Source: JBHENN01 sp046262015 (GTDB lineage Bacteria; Actinomycetota; CADDZG01; WHSQ01). Taken from it: a stretch of DNA of 64,000 nucleotides. Shown here piece by piece: positions 42,536-50,794 of the stretch. The notes under the pieces were generated by a model. The model made no database searches and was not told the origin of the DNA. It saw only the letters and a program-made list of their open reading frames with translations. The stretch spans positions 7,280 to 71,279 of the forward strand of contig JBHENN010000097.1 in assembly GCA_046262015.1 (NCBI GenBank), given 5' to 3'. Within the stretch, counting starts at the first letter, position 1; each line of letters begins with the position of its first letter. The position numbers and the translations under genes were made by a program.

Positions 42536-44065
42536 ATGAGGGGCCGAGTGATCCAGAGAGCGGTGGAGCGCGCCCGCGGGGCGGGCCCGCGGCGAGGCCG
42601 CACGCCGAGGCTGGCGGCCGCCCTCAGCGCGACCCTCCTGGCCGCCAGCGTCGTCGCGGCGGCATCGCCCGGCCGCGGGGCGACCTCGTGGGTGGATCTC
42701 GCCACCGAGCCGGTGATCGCCTTCGAGGACGTGCCGCGCATGGTCCCCGGAGGGGACGTCAACGGGGACGGCCGGGCGGACATCGTGGGGACGCGCTGCT
42801 CCGCCGGGGCGGGCGCCGGGGTCGTGCTGGTCTACCTCGGACCGTTCGAGCGCACCGCGGACGGGACGACGAGGACGGGCGGTGAAGGCTTCCGGATCAC
42901 CGGGAGCCGGCCGGCCGACTACGCGTGCTCCGCCGCGCCGGCAGGCGACGTGAACGGCGACGGGCTCGACGACCTCCTGGTCGGTGCGCCCTATGCCGAC
43001 AACAACAATCGAAGGGCCTCCGGAGCCGTCTACGTGGTGTTCGGCAGCGCGTCGCCCGAAGACGTCGACCTCGCCGACTTCGATGCAGGTCTCCAGGGGA
43101 GCCGCGGCTTCCGCATCGGCGGAGCGCAGGCCGCCGACTACGTCGGCAAGCAACTCGCAGGCGTCAAGGACGTCAACTCGGACGGGCTCCACGACGTGGT
43201 CGTGGGCGCGGCTCGCGCCGGCTCCGCGTACGTGGTCTTCGGCCGGCCCGGCCCTGCGCCCGTCGACCTCCTCACCTTCGAGCTGGGGATCCAGGGGCCC
43301 ATGGGGTACCGGATCGACTTCGAGCCACCCACGATCGACGCCAACCTCTCGCTCGCCGGCGCCGGCGACGTGAACGGGGATCGGGTGCCCGACATCCTCC
43401 TGGGGCTCGTCCCCACCCGCCTGGCGGCGGGCTATGCGTACGTCGTGTACGGCAAGGCGGACGGGGTCGCGGTGCACGTGCGCGACCTGCGCGGCAAGGG
43501 GTTCAGGATCATGGGCCCGAAGCGTCGCGCCACCGCCGGCCGTGCCGTTGCGGGGGTCGGTGACGTCAACGGGGACGGCCTCGCCGACGTCGTGGTCGGC
43601 GCGCCCTACCTCGACTGCTGCCCCCGAGGGGGTGCCTACGTCGTGTTCGGCACGAGGAGTGGGGCCCCGGTCCAGCTGTCCGATCTCGGTCGCTCCGGGT
43701 TCCGGATCAGGGGCGCGACCAAGGGGCCGCGCGCCTACTACCACGACGAGGCCGGCTCGTCGGTGGCCCGCGCCGGAGACGTCAACGGGGATGGGCTGGC
43801 CGACGTCCTGCTCGGCGCGCCGTTCGCCGACCACCACCGCCGGTTCGACTCGGGGTCCGCCTACGTCGTCTTCGGCAAGAAGGGGAGCGGGGCGGTCGAT
43901 CTCGGCTCCCTCGAGCACCGAGGGTTCAGGATCGACGGCGCACGGGCGCAGGGCTTCGCCGGACGTCACGTCGCGGGAGCGGGGGACCTCGACGGCGACG
44001 GGCTGGCCGACGTGCTGGTATCGGCGTCGACCGCCGGCCTGAGCTATCTCGTCTGGGGCCGTTGA
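42536..44065 (+). CDS. Secreted FG-GAP repeat (integrin-alpha-like beta-propeller) protein
   Basis: 509 residues. After a basic N-terminus and signal segment (LAAALSATLLAASVVAAASP), seven FG-GAP blades, each with a Ca-binding DxNxDGxxD-type loop: GDVNGDGRADI, GDVNGDGLDDL, KDVNSDGLHDV, GDVNGDRVPDI, GDVNGDGLADV twice and GDLDGDGLADV. Blades are about 60-70 residues, with recurring AYVVFG and GFRI elements. Probably a seven-bladed propeller for binding on the cell surface; no enzymatic domain is seen. Confidence 0.88.
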   Translation: MRGRVIQRAVERARGAGPRRGRTPRLAAALSATLLAASVVAAASPGRGATSWVDLATEPVIAFEDVPRMVPGGDVNGDGRADIVGTRCSAGAGAGVVLVYLGPFERTADGTTRTGGEGFRITGSRPADYACSAAPAGDVNGDGLDDLLVGAPYADNNNRRASGAVYVVFGSASPEDVDLADFDAGLQGSRGFRIGGAQAADYVGKQLAGVKDVNSDGLHDVVVGAARAGSAYVVFGRPGPAPVDLLTFELGIQGPMGYRIDFEPPTIDANLSLAGAGDVNGDRVPDILLGLVPTRLAAGYAYVVYGKADGVAVHVRDLRGKGFRIMGPKRRATAGRAVAGVGDVNGDGLADVVVGAPYLDCCPRGGAYVVFGTRSGAPVQLSDLGRSGFRIRGATKGPRAYYHDEAGSSVARAGDVNGDGLADVLLGAPFADHHRRFDSGSAYVVFGKKGSGAVDLGSLEHRGFRIDGARAQGFAGRHVAGAGDLDGDGLADVLVSASTAGLSYLVWGR

Positions 44066-44089
44066 CACATCGGACCCGATCGTGGCCGC

Positions 44090-44626
44090 TTACCTGAGGG
44101 CGGCGGATCCCCGCGCGACGTCGTGCAGATGGTGGGCGGGATCGTGCATCAGATAGCGCGCCAGCGACTCGACCGTGAAACGTGCGCCGTCGCTCCGCTC
44201 CCCAGGGCGGGCCCACTGCTCTTCTTGCAGGGCATCGAACCGATCGGCGAGCCGCCCCGCGGCCTCCTCGAGCTCCGTGGCAACCTGGGGCGGGTCCTGC
44301 TCACCGTAGCGCTCCCGGACGGCGGTCTCGTCTTGATCCCAGTTGGGATACGCGGGCCCGTCCTGCTCCAGCATCATCTGTACGCGCTCATCGTAGAGAC
44401 GGAAGACGTCCCGGACGTGACATCCGTACTCCAGCGCGGACCACACGCTCGCCAAGGGACGTGACCGGGCGGTGGGATCCGAGAGCACCTTGCGCCACTG
44501 GGCGGCGTTGGCGCGGATCATCGCCCCCACCTCCTCCCGGGGGAACGACCGGACGTCGAACCCGCACTCCGGACAGACCCGCTGGAGGACCCACGTCCAG
44601 TCCTTGGTGTCCGGTGTGATCGCCAT
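44090..44626 (-). CDS. DinB-like / maleylpyruvate-isomerase-fold protein
   Basis: 178 residues, four-helix bundle of the DinB/MDMPI type: an N-terminal CPECGFDVRSFPREEVGAMI segment, LASVWSALEYGCHVRDVFRLYDERV with a candidate metal His, and YLMHDPAHHLHDV at the C-terminus. Such proteins are metal-dependent and in actinobacteria often use mycothiol; the actual reaction is unknown. The CPEC motif near the N-terminus is an addition seen in a subset of actinobacterial homologues. Confidence 0.75.
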   Translation of the reverse strand: MAITPDTKDWTWVLQRVCPECGFDVRSFPREEVGAMIRANAAQWRKVLSDPTARSRPLASVWSALEYGCHVRDVFRLYDERVQMMLEQDGPAYPNWDQDETAVRERYGEQDPPQVATELEEAAGRLADRFDALQEEQWARPGERSDGARFTVESLARYLMHDPAHHLHDVARGSAALR

Positions 44627-44736
44627 GGCTACGTGCTACCACGACCCAGGCAGGCGACGCGACCCAGGCAAGGAAGGCCGGCGCGCCGGGGGATCGTCTC
44701 GAACTGGTCGGGGACCATCTCTTGGGCCTAGCTTTA

Positions 44737-44752
44737 CATAATCGATATTATG
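44737..44752. repeat. CATAAT-CGAT-ATTATG inverted repeat
   Basis: 6+4+6 dyad in an AT-rich patch between the DinB and DUF3072 genes. It resembles the TATCGATAT elements of the 9.8-11.5 kb gap only loosely. Could be an operator for DinB. Confidence 0.35.
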
Positions 44753-44791
44753 GGAGATAGCTCCGGGCTGCGATCTGCCCGGAAGAGCTCG

Positions 44792-45022
44792 CTAGGTCTC
44801 GGTGCCGCGGCCCGTCTCGTTCTGGAGCTCCTCGATGCGCTTCGACGCGGCGGCCTTGGTGAGCGAGAGATCGACCTCTTCGCCGGCTTCCTGGGCGAGC
44901 GTTTGGAGGTAGCTCGCCTGGGCGCCCGTCATCGGCTCGTCGCCGGTGGTCCAGTCCTCGGGGTCTTTCCGGGTGCCCGATCCTGCCGCGTCGTTCGGGC
45001 CGCGCTGCGTCTCCTCGGTCAT
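44792..45022 (-). CDS. DUF3072 protein
   Basis: 76-residue hydrophilic protein. KDPEDWTTGDEPMTGAQASY followed by LQTLAQEAGEEVDLSLTKAA is the DUF3072 signature, found widely in actinobacteria and some proteobacteria; the helical C-terminus resembles a small SAP-like or LEM-like motif. ATG 45022 has GGAGG upstream. Function unknown. Confidence 0.85.
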   Translation of the reverse strand: MTEETQRGPNDAAGSGTRKDPEDWTTGDEPMTGAQASYLQTLAQEAGEEVDLSLTKAAASKRIEELQNETGRGTET

Positions 45023-45111
45023 CCCGCCTCCTTGCCTCGCGGACGTCCCTGAAGGCTCTATACCCCATGCGGGTGGTAGCGAACACACGTTCGCCCCCCT
45101 AAGCTGGGGCC

Positions 45112-46017
45112 ATGCGGGCGCTCAGCCGGACCGTGACCTCGCCTCACCCCGTCCATCTGCCGCTGACGCTCGCGCCGCTCCGCCATGGCCCGGGCGACCC
45201 GACGATCCGCCTCGAGCGCGCCGGCGGCGTGTGGCGGGCAACGCGCACACCCGAAGGCCCGGCGACGATGCACCTGACCGGCACCGGATACCGGGTGGAC
45301 GCGGACGCGTGGGGACCGGGGGCGTCGTGGGCGCTCGAGCACCTGACCGACCTGGTGGGGTGCGAGGACGATCCGCGCGGCTTCCCGACGCCACACCCGC
45401 TCGTGCGGTCGCTGCACCGCCGGTTCGCCGGCGTTCGCTTCGGGCGCTCCCGGGCGGTCGTCGAGTCCCTCGTCCCGGTCGTGCTGGAGCAGAAGGTGAC
45501 CAGCGGCGAGGCGCACGGCTCGTATGCCGCGTTCGTGCGCCGGTTCGGCGAGCCCGCACCCGGGCCCGGCGGGCTGATGGTGCAACCGAGCCCCGAGCGG
45601 GTGGCGCGACTCCCCTACTGGGAGCTGCACCCTCTGGGGATCGAACGGCGCCGCGCCACCGTCATCCGGGCAGCTTGCGCTCGGGCGGCGCGCCTGGAGG
45701 AGGCCGGTGCGATGGCGCCCTCCGACGCGCGCCGGCGCCTCATGGCGTTGCCGGGCGTCGGGGCCTGGACCGCGGCCGAGGTCGCCCGGAGCGCCTTCGG
45801 CGACGTCGACGCGGTCTCCGTGGGCGACTTCCACCTTCCGCACACGGTGGCATGGGCGCTGGCCGGCGAGCCCCGCGCCGACGACGAGCGCATGCTGGAG
45901 CTGCTCGAGCCTTATGGGGACCAGCGGGCGCGCGCGGTGCGCTTGATCGAGATCGGCGGCTTCAGGGCGCCTCGTTACGGTCCGCGCTACGCGCCGCGCT
46001 CGATCAGCGCGATCTAA
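45112..46017 (+). CDS. AlkA-like 3-methyladenine DNA glycosylase (HhH-GPD)
   Basis: 301 residues. Helix-hairpin-helix LMALPGVGAWTAAEVA followed by the catalytic Asp in VSVGDFHLPH defines the HhH-GPD superfamily. The N-terminal domain is of the actinobacterial AlkA-like type. It should excise alkylated purines in base excision repair. TAAGCT (45100-45105) is six bases before ATG 45112, so the mRNA is probably leaderless. Confidence 0.88.
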   Translation: MRALSRTVTSPHPVHLPLTLAPLRHGPGDPTIRLERAGGVWRATRTPEGPATMHLTGTGYRVDADAWGPGASWALEHLTDLVGCEDDPRGFPTPHPLVRSLHRRFAGVRFGRSRAVVESLVPVVLEQKVTSGEAHGSYAAFVRRFGEPAPGPGGLMVQPSPERVARLPYWELHPLGIERRRATVIRAACARAARLEEAGAMAPSDARRRLMALPGVGAWTAAEVARSAFGDVDAVSVGDFHLPHTVAWALAGEPRADDERMLELLEPYGDQRARAVRLIEIGGFRAPRYGPRYAPRSISAI

Positions 46018-46030
46018 GGGACGAGACCCG

Positions 46031-46795
46031 TCATCCCGCTCCCCCACCGCGCGCTCGGCGGTCCGTGAGCGCCCACCGCGGGACCGCGGTGAGGGCTTCG
46101 ACGACGATGCGCTTGCTCATCTTGGACCGGCCGTGCGCCCGTTCCACGAAGACGATCGGAACCTCGGCCACCCGGCCGCCGGCGCGGTAGATCCTCCACG
46201 CCATCTCTATCTGGAACGCGTAACCCTCGGACCGCACGTCACTCAGGTCCTGGCTCCGGAGAGCGTCGGCCCGGTACGCGCGGAAGCCGCTGGTGGAGTC
46301 GCGCACCCCGAACCGCAGCCAGGCTCGCGCGTACAGGTTGCCCCCGCCGGACAGTGCCCGGCGCGTCTTGCTCCAGTTCTCCACGCGGCCGTCCGGCACG
46401 TAGCGCGATCCGATCGCGAGGTCGGCGTCCTCCAATGCACGGAGCAAGCGCGGCACGTCGGCGGGGTCGTGCGAGAGGTCCGCATCCATCTCCACCAGGG
46501 CGCGGTAGCCCCGCTCGATCCCCCACCGGAAGCCGGCCAGGTAGGCGCTGCCCAGGCCCTGCTTCCCGGCTCGCTCGAGGAGATGCACCCGATGTGGTCC
46601 GCGAGCGACGGCCCGCACCACGTCGGCCGTCCCGTCGGGCGAGCCATCATCGATGACCAGGAGGTCGGCGGAGTCACCGGTGGCGGCGAACAACCGGCGC
46701 GCGACCTCCTCGATGTTCGCGCTCTCGTTGTAGGTCGGCACGATGACCAGAGCGCGCGCCTGTGCGTCCGCTCTCTCGGAGCCGGCCGGCGTCAT
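46031..46795 (-). CDS. ppm1: Polyprenol monophosphomannose synthase (GT2)
   Basis: 254 residues, GT2 fold: ALVIVPTYNESANIEEVARR, the DDGSPDGTADVV loop and the DxD-like EMDADLSHDP; GSRYVPDGRVENWSKTRRAL and DSTSGFRAYRADAL are typical of dolichol/polyprenol-phosphate mannose synthases. It makes polyprenyl-P-mannose from GDP-mannose, the donor for GT-C enzymes such as the GT87 protein in this window. It overlaps lnt by four bases; in mycobacteria the Lnt and Ppm domains are fused in one protein, and here they are separate but coupled. Confidence 0.92.
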   Translation of the reverse strand: MTPAGSERADAQARALVIVPTYNESANIEEVARRLFAATGDSADLLVIDDGSPDGTADVVRAVARGPHRVHLLERAGKQGLGSAYLAGFRWGIERGYRALVEMDADLSHDPADVPRLLRALEDADLAIGSRYVPDGRVENWSKTRRALSGGGNLYARAWLRFGVRDSTSGFRAYRADALRSQDLSDVRSEGYAFQIEMAWRIYRAGGRVAEVPIVFVERAHGRSKMSKRIVVEALTAVPRWALTDRRARGGGAG

Positions 46796-48321
46796 CGCTC
46801 GACGCTACCTTGGTCCTGCCGCCGGAGACCGCCGACCAGCCCGGCTGCGCACACGACCGCACACAGGAACGGGAACCAGTCCCCGGTACGCGCGTAGAAC
46901 GAGATAGCGCGGGCGAAGTGGACGTCGGCGACGAGCGTCCGGGCCTCCCAGAGAGACGTCGCACCCACGACCTCTCCATCCGGCGCGACGAAGGCCGAGA
47001 TCCCGCTCAGAGCCGCGTGCGCGACCCACACGCCGTTCTCGACCGCGCGCACCTCGCTCATCGCGACGTGCTGGGCCGACGCCCATGATGTCTCCCACGT
47101 CGACGTATTCGTGGCAACGACCAGCAAGCGCCCTCCGCGTTCGATCCGCTCTCGCACCAGCGACCCGAAGTCGCCCTCGAAGGAGATCACGGGGGCGACC
47201 GGGCCCGGGAGAGAGGGAACGTCGAACACCTTCGGGTCACGTCCGGCGATGGCATCGCGCGGCACCTGGGCGAGCATCGGCACCCAGCCGATCAACCCGC
47301 GCGCCGGCACGTACTCACCGAATGGGACGAGATGGGTCTTCTGGTAGCGGTCGACGATCTCCCCGGTGGGAGCCACCTGGAACGCCATGACCAGGTAACG
47401 ATCGGCGTCGATGTCGGAGTCACCGCCTGCGATGACCGGCGCGCCGACCGCGCGCGCTGCCTGCGCGAGGAACCGCTCCGTGCCCGGCAGCACGCGCCGG
47501 GCGCCCGGGGTCGGGACCTCCACCGAGCTCTCGGGCCACACCACGAGATCGGGCTCCTCGGTGGCCACGGAACGTGACAACCGCAGGTGGCTGCGGGCGA
47601 TCACTTTCCTCTTCTCCGCGAACGTGCCGTCGAACGAACGCGGGACGTTGCCCTGGACGATGGCAACCCGCACCGGCGGCCCGCCTGATGCCGCCGCGGG
47701 TACCGCAGCCGGGAGCGCGATCAGAAGGGCCGCCGCGGCCACTGGGACGAGCGCCGCGCGGGGCGTGCCCCCCTGCAGGCGTGACCACGCTTCCCCGAGG
47801 GCGGCCGCGGCCGCGACCACCACGAACGCGACGAGCCACGCACCTCCGACGCTCGCCCCCTTGAGCGTCCAGAGGTCGTGCTGACCTTGAGCCAGCTGCC
47901 CCCACGTGAACCCACCCAGCGGGACCCGGGCGCGCAGGTACTCGAGGACCACCCAGTCCGAGGCGGCGTACAGCACCCGCTCGAAGGCGCGGGGCCGGCG
48001 CGAGGCGATCGCCCAGAGCACTCCGAACAGCCCGAGGAACACCGACTGAAGCAGGACCAGCATCGCCCACGCGATCCAGCCCACGATGCTGATCCACACG
48101 AGCAGCGCGCCGAAGAACCCGATCCCGAACGCACATCCGAGAGCGAACCCGCGGCGCGCCGGGGCGCCGGCCGCGAGAACGAGCAAGGGCATAGGAGCGA
48201 CCCACGCCAGCGGACCGAGATCGGGCTCCGGAAAGGCGAGGGACAAAAGAGCGCCGGCCACGAGCGCGATCCCGTACGCGCCCACGCGCGCGGCGAAGGT
48301 CTCTACACGCAGTCCCGGCAC
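46792..48321 (-). CDS. lnt: Apolipoprotein N-acyltransferase, Cys-to-Ser at the active site
   Basis: 509 residues: about seven N-terminal helices, then a nitrilase-like domain. The catalytic Glu is in VVWPESSVEVP and Lys in KTHLVPFGEYVP. At the position of the catalytic Cys (usually C-Y/F-E) the sequence reads VISFEGDFGSLV, a Ser (TCC at about 47184). Some actinobacterial Lnt homologues also have Ser here, so it may be a distinct subfamily with altered or lost acyltransfer. Downstream coupling with ppm1 is strong evidence for the assignment. Confidence 0.87.
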   Translation of the reverse strand: MPGLRVETFAARVGAYGIALVAGALLSLAFPEPDLGPLAWVAPMPLLVLAAGAPARRGFALGCAFGIGFFGALLVWISIVGWIAWAMLVLLQSVFLGLFGVLWAIASRRPRAFERVLYAASDWVVLEYLRARVPLGGFTWGQLAQGQHDLWTLKGASVGGAWLVAFVVVAAAAALGEAWSRLQGGTPRAALVPVAAAALLIALPAAVPAAASGGPPVRVAIVQGNVPRSFDGTFAEKRKVIARSHLRLSRSVATEEPDLVVWPESSVEVPTPGARRVLPGTERFLAQAARAVGAPVIAGGDSDIDADRYLVMAFQVAPTGEIVDRYQKTHLVPFGEYVPARGLIGWVPMLAQVPRDAIAGRDPKVFDVPSLPGPVAPVISFEGDFGSLVRERIERGGRLLVVATNTSTWETSWASAQHVAMSEVRAVENGVWVAHAALSGISAFVAPDGEVVGATSLWEARTLVADVHFARAISFYARTGDWFPFLCAVVCAAGLVGGLRRQDQGSVER

Positions 48322-48713
48322 AACGTGCGCTGCTCGTCGACGAGCTGGCTCTTCAGCTTGACCAGCCTGCAGCGCGCACAGACGAACTCGGCGCGGTCCT
48401 TGATCGGGACGACCTTCGTCGGCAGAGGCTCGTTCAGGGGGATGTCGCGCTCGCTGGCGAGCGCCATGATGTCGTCGTCCTCCTCGGCCTCGTCGGCTAC
48501 CCGGCGCGCCGGGGTACGTTGCGTCAGCAGCTCCTCGACGCTCGGATCCTCACCGTCCTCGTCGTCGGTCGCCGCGACCGGCAGCGCGTCGGCATCCGGG
48601 TCGTCGTCCGCCGGCTCGAGATCTTCGTCGTCCTCCACCGCGAGCTCGTCGTCGCCGAGCGCCGTCAGCTCGTCCTCGTCGTTGGCGACCACCACATCTC
48701 CTCGCTCCAGCAT
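48303..48713 (-). CDS. DUF4193 zinc-ribbon protein
   Basis: 136 residues: a long acidic N-terminus (runs of Asp/Glu) and a C-terminal FVCARCRLVKLKSQLVDEQR zinc-ribbon segment ending CRDCV, the actinobacteria-specific DUF4193 family. Function unknown. A -10-like CATAGG (reverse strand, 48731-48726) lies shortly upstream of ATG 48713. Its end overlaps the lnt start by 19 nt, so DUF4193-lnt-ppm1 form an operon. Confidence 0.85.
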   Translation of the reverse strand: MLERGDVVVANDEDELTALGDDELAVEDDEDLEPADDDPDADALPVAATDDEDGEDPSVEELLTQRTPARRVADEAEEDDDIMALASERDIPLNEPLPTKVVPIKDRAEFVCARCRLVKLKSQLVDEQRTLCRDCV

Positions 48714-48797
48714 CGGTCCGCTAACCCTATGCCCCGGCCTCCGCACCGCAAACGCGCCGAGGGCGGGCGTCGACGCCGGACGAAAGGCACGAACGAC

Positions 48798-49170
48798 GAC
48801 AGAAAGGGAGACCCGAGGGCCACCGGGGGCCGCTCCTTAGCCGGCGAGCCGGTTATCGGAACGTTGTCCCGGGGCCTCTCGGGTCTGCCAAGACAAGTCC
48901 CAAGCAACCTCGTGCTGCTGCACCCTTCGAACGGGCCGGCACCACAGACCCGAAGGTCCGTCGAACCGTCCGGCTCCTTGCGCGATCTGCTCGGAGACCG
49001 AGCACACCGCACAGTCTGCCGGCGAAGTCGGGCACCGGTCCGGCTGAGCCGGTCCGGCTGAGCCGCTCGGGTTTGACCCCGACCGACTCCGTCCTTCTTC
49101 GCCCGCTCTCCCTTCAGACCTCCGAGGAGATCTTCCGGGCGGCGCTGCCGCCGGTTTGCTGCTTGGGACG
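48798..49170 (-). ncRNA. Candidate structured non-coding RNA
   Basis: A strong reverse-strand promoter (TTGACG 49205-49200, 17-bp spacer, TATCGT 49182-49177) faces a region with no convincing gene. The predicted transcript contains stable hairpins: GCTCGG-AGA-CCGAGC (48989-49003), a UUCG-tetraloop hairpin (48946-48959), CCGG(G)CGGC...GCCGCCGG (49135-49154), a perfect 14-bp tandem repeat (49035-49062), and a long terminal stem (48809-48827 with 48868-48886) followed by a T-rich tract. The length, about 373 nt, is in the range of tmRNA or RNase P RNA, but no conserved motif of either (or of SRP or T-box RNA) was found. Confidence 0.45.
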
Positions 49171-49176
49171 TTCCGC

Positions 49177-49205
49177 ACGATATGCAAGCCGGCAGGGCTC
49201 GTCAA
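49177..49205 (-). promoter_or_regulatory. Promoter of the candidate ncRNA
   Basis: -35 TTGACG and -10 TATCGT separated by exactly 17 bp on the reverse strand; among the best promoter matches in the window. Start expected near 49170. Confidence 0.6.
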
Positions 49206-49346
49206 TGCCTCGCAGCCAGTCGATCGCCAGCACGCGAAACAATCTCGCCCGTCACCACACGGTGCACATCATGTCCACAGGATGTCCCCCGAACCGTTGC
49301 CGACCGGCGCCACTGGCAGGCCCGAACGCGCCTCTATAGTGTGGCG

Positions 49347-50786
49347 ATGAGCAGCAAGAACCCGCTCCCACGTCAGAGCGAGGACTTCCCCGCGTGGTAC
49401 GCGGAGGTCGTCAAGCGCTCGGGGATGGCGGAGCATGGGCTCGCCAAGGGCAGCCAGATCATCAAACCCCACGGCTACGCGATCTGGGAGCACACGCAGC
49501 GGGCGCTGGACGATCGCTTCAAGGCCACCGGCCACGAGAACCTGATGTTCCCTCTGTTGTTCCCGGAGAAGCTGTTCGCCCGTGAGGCTGCGCACGTCGA
49601 GGGCTTCGCCCCGGAGGTCGCCGTGGTGACGCACGGCGGCGGGGAGAAGCTCGAAGAGCCGCTCGTCATCCGCCCCACGTCGGAGGCGGTGATCTGGGCG
49701 GCGTACGGGAGCTGGATCCAGAGCTACCGCGACCTCCCTCTCCTCTACAACCAGTGGTGCAACGTGCTCCGGTGGGAGATGAGGACCAGACTCCTCCTCA
49801 GGACCAGTGAGTTCTGGTGGAACGAGGGCCACACCGCCCATGCGACCGAGGCCGAGGCCGGCGAGGAGGCCTTGCGGATGCACGAGGTCTACCGCGAGGT
49901 GTGCGAGGACGTCCTCGCCGTGCCGGTCCTCGGCGGCCGGAAGTCGGAGTCCGAGCGCTTCCCCGGCGCCGTCGAGACCTACACGAACGAGGCGTTGATG
50001 CGCGACCGCAAGGCCTTGCAGTGCAACACGTCCCATTTCCTCGGGCAGAACTTCTCGAAGGCGTACGACGTCCAGTTCCTCAACCGCGCCGGAGAGCAGG
50101 AATACGCATGGGGGACCTCGTGGGGCTTCAGCACCCGCATGGTGGGCGGGGTGGTGATGGCCCACGGGGACGACTCGGGCTTGCGGCTCCCGCCGGCCGT
50201 GGCGCCCGTGCAGGTGGTGATCGTCCCCATCTACCGGACCGAGGACGAGCGAGCGGCCGTCCTCGAGGTCTGCGGCAAGCTCCACGATGCCCTCGCCGGC
50301 GGCACGATCCGCGTGCGTGTGGACGACCGCGACCAGCACCGCCCCGGCTTCAAGTTCAGCGAATGGGAGCTCAAGGGGGTCCCGGTCAGGGTCGAGGTCG
50401 GACCCAAGGATGTGGCCGCCGATCAGGTCACGATCGCCGAGCGGGTAACCGGCACGAAGGACCCATCGCCGATCGCGACCGCCGTCTCGCAGATGCCGGC
50501 GCTGCTCGACGATCTGCAGCGCAGGCTGTTCGACGACGCGCACGCGTTCCTAACGGCGAACACGCACGACGTTTCGGGACTCAGCGAGCTGTCCGAGAGA
50601 CTCGATGCCGAGGCAGGATTCTGGGTCGGTGCGTGGTGCGGGGACCATGTCTGCGAAGCGAGGGTCACGGAGGAGACGAAAGCCACGATAAGGACCCTGC
50701 CGGTCGAGAGAGAGGACCCCGGCGCGCCGTGCATCGTGTGCGAGCGGCCCGGCCTCGAGCGAGCGACCTGGGCGAGATCGTACTAA
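49347..50786 (+). CDS. proS: Proline--tRNA ligase (archaeal/eukaryotic-type, ProS type 3)
   Basis: Charges tRNA-Pro. 479 residues, matching the short ProS without the editing insert. Class II motifs: RPTSEAVIWAAYGSWI (motif 2 region), WEMRTRLLLRTSEFWWNEGH and the C-terminal GTSWGFSTRMVGGVVMAHGD (motif 3). The C-terminal zinc-like domain has Cys in WCGDHVCE and APCIVCERPG. TATAGT (49335-49340) lies six bases before ATG 49347: a leaderless gene. The 130 bp upstream (49206-49335) holds no recognisable T-box. Confidence 0.95.
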   Translation: MSSKNPLPRQSEDFPAWYAEVVKRSGMAEHGLAKGSQIIKPHGYAIWEHTQRALDDRFKATGHENLMFPLLFPEKLFAREAAHVEGFAPEVAVVTHGGGEKLEEPLVIRPTSEAVIWAAYGSWIQSYRDLPLLYNQWCNVLRWEMRTRLLLRTSEFWWNEGHTAHATEAEAGEEALRMHEVYREVCEDVLAVPVLGGRKSESERFPGAVETYTNEALMRDRKALQCNTSHFLGQNFSKAYDVQFLNRAGEQEYAWGTSWGFSTRMVGGVVMAHGDDSGLRLPPAVAPVQVVIVPIYRTEDERAAVLEVCGKLHDALAGGTIRVRVDDRDQHRPGFKFSEWELKGVPVRVEVGPKDVAADQVTIAERVTGTKDPSPIATAVSQMPALLDDLQRRLFDDAHAFLTANTHDVSGLSELSERLDAEAGFWVGAWCGDHVCEARVTEETKATIRTLPVEREDPGAPCIVCERPGLERATWARSY

Positions 50787-50794
50787 CCACGGCC

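Noticed and set aside
48837..49205. 122-codon reverse-strand frame upstream of DUF4193
   Set aside because: Its TTG start is the -35 element of the reverse promoter, and its sequence follows RNA hairpins rather than a protein pattern.
49206..49346. T-box or other riboswitch ahead of proS
   Set aside because: No T-box sequence or specifier structure; the promoter lies six bases before the start codon.
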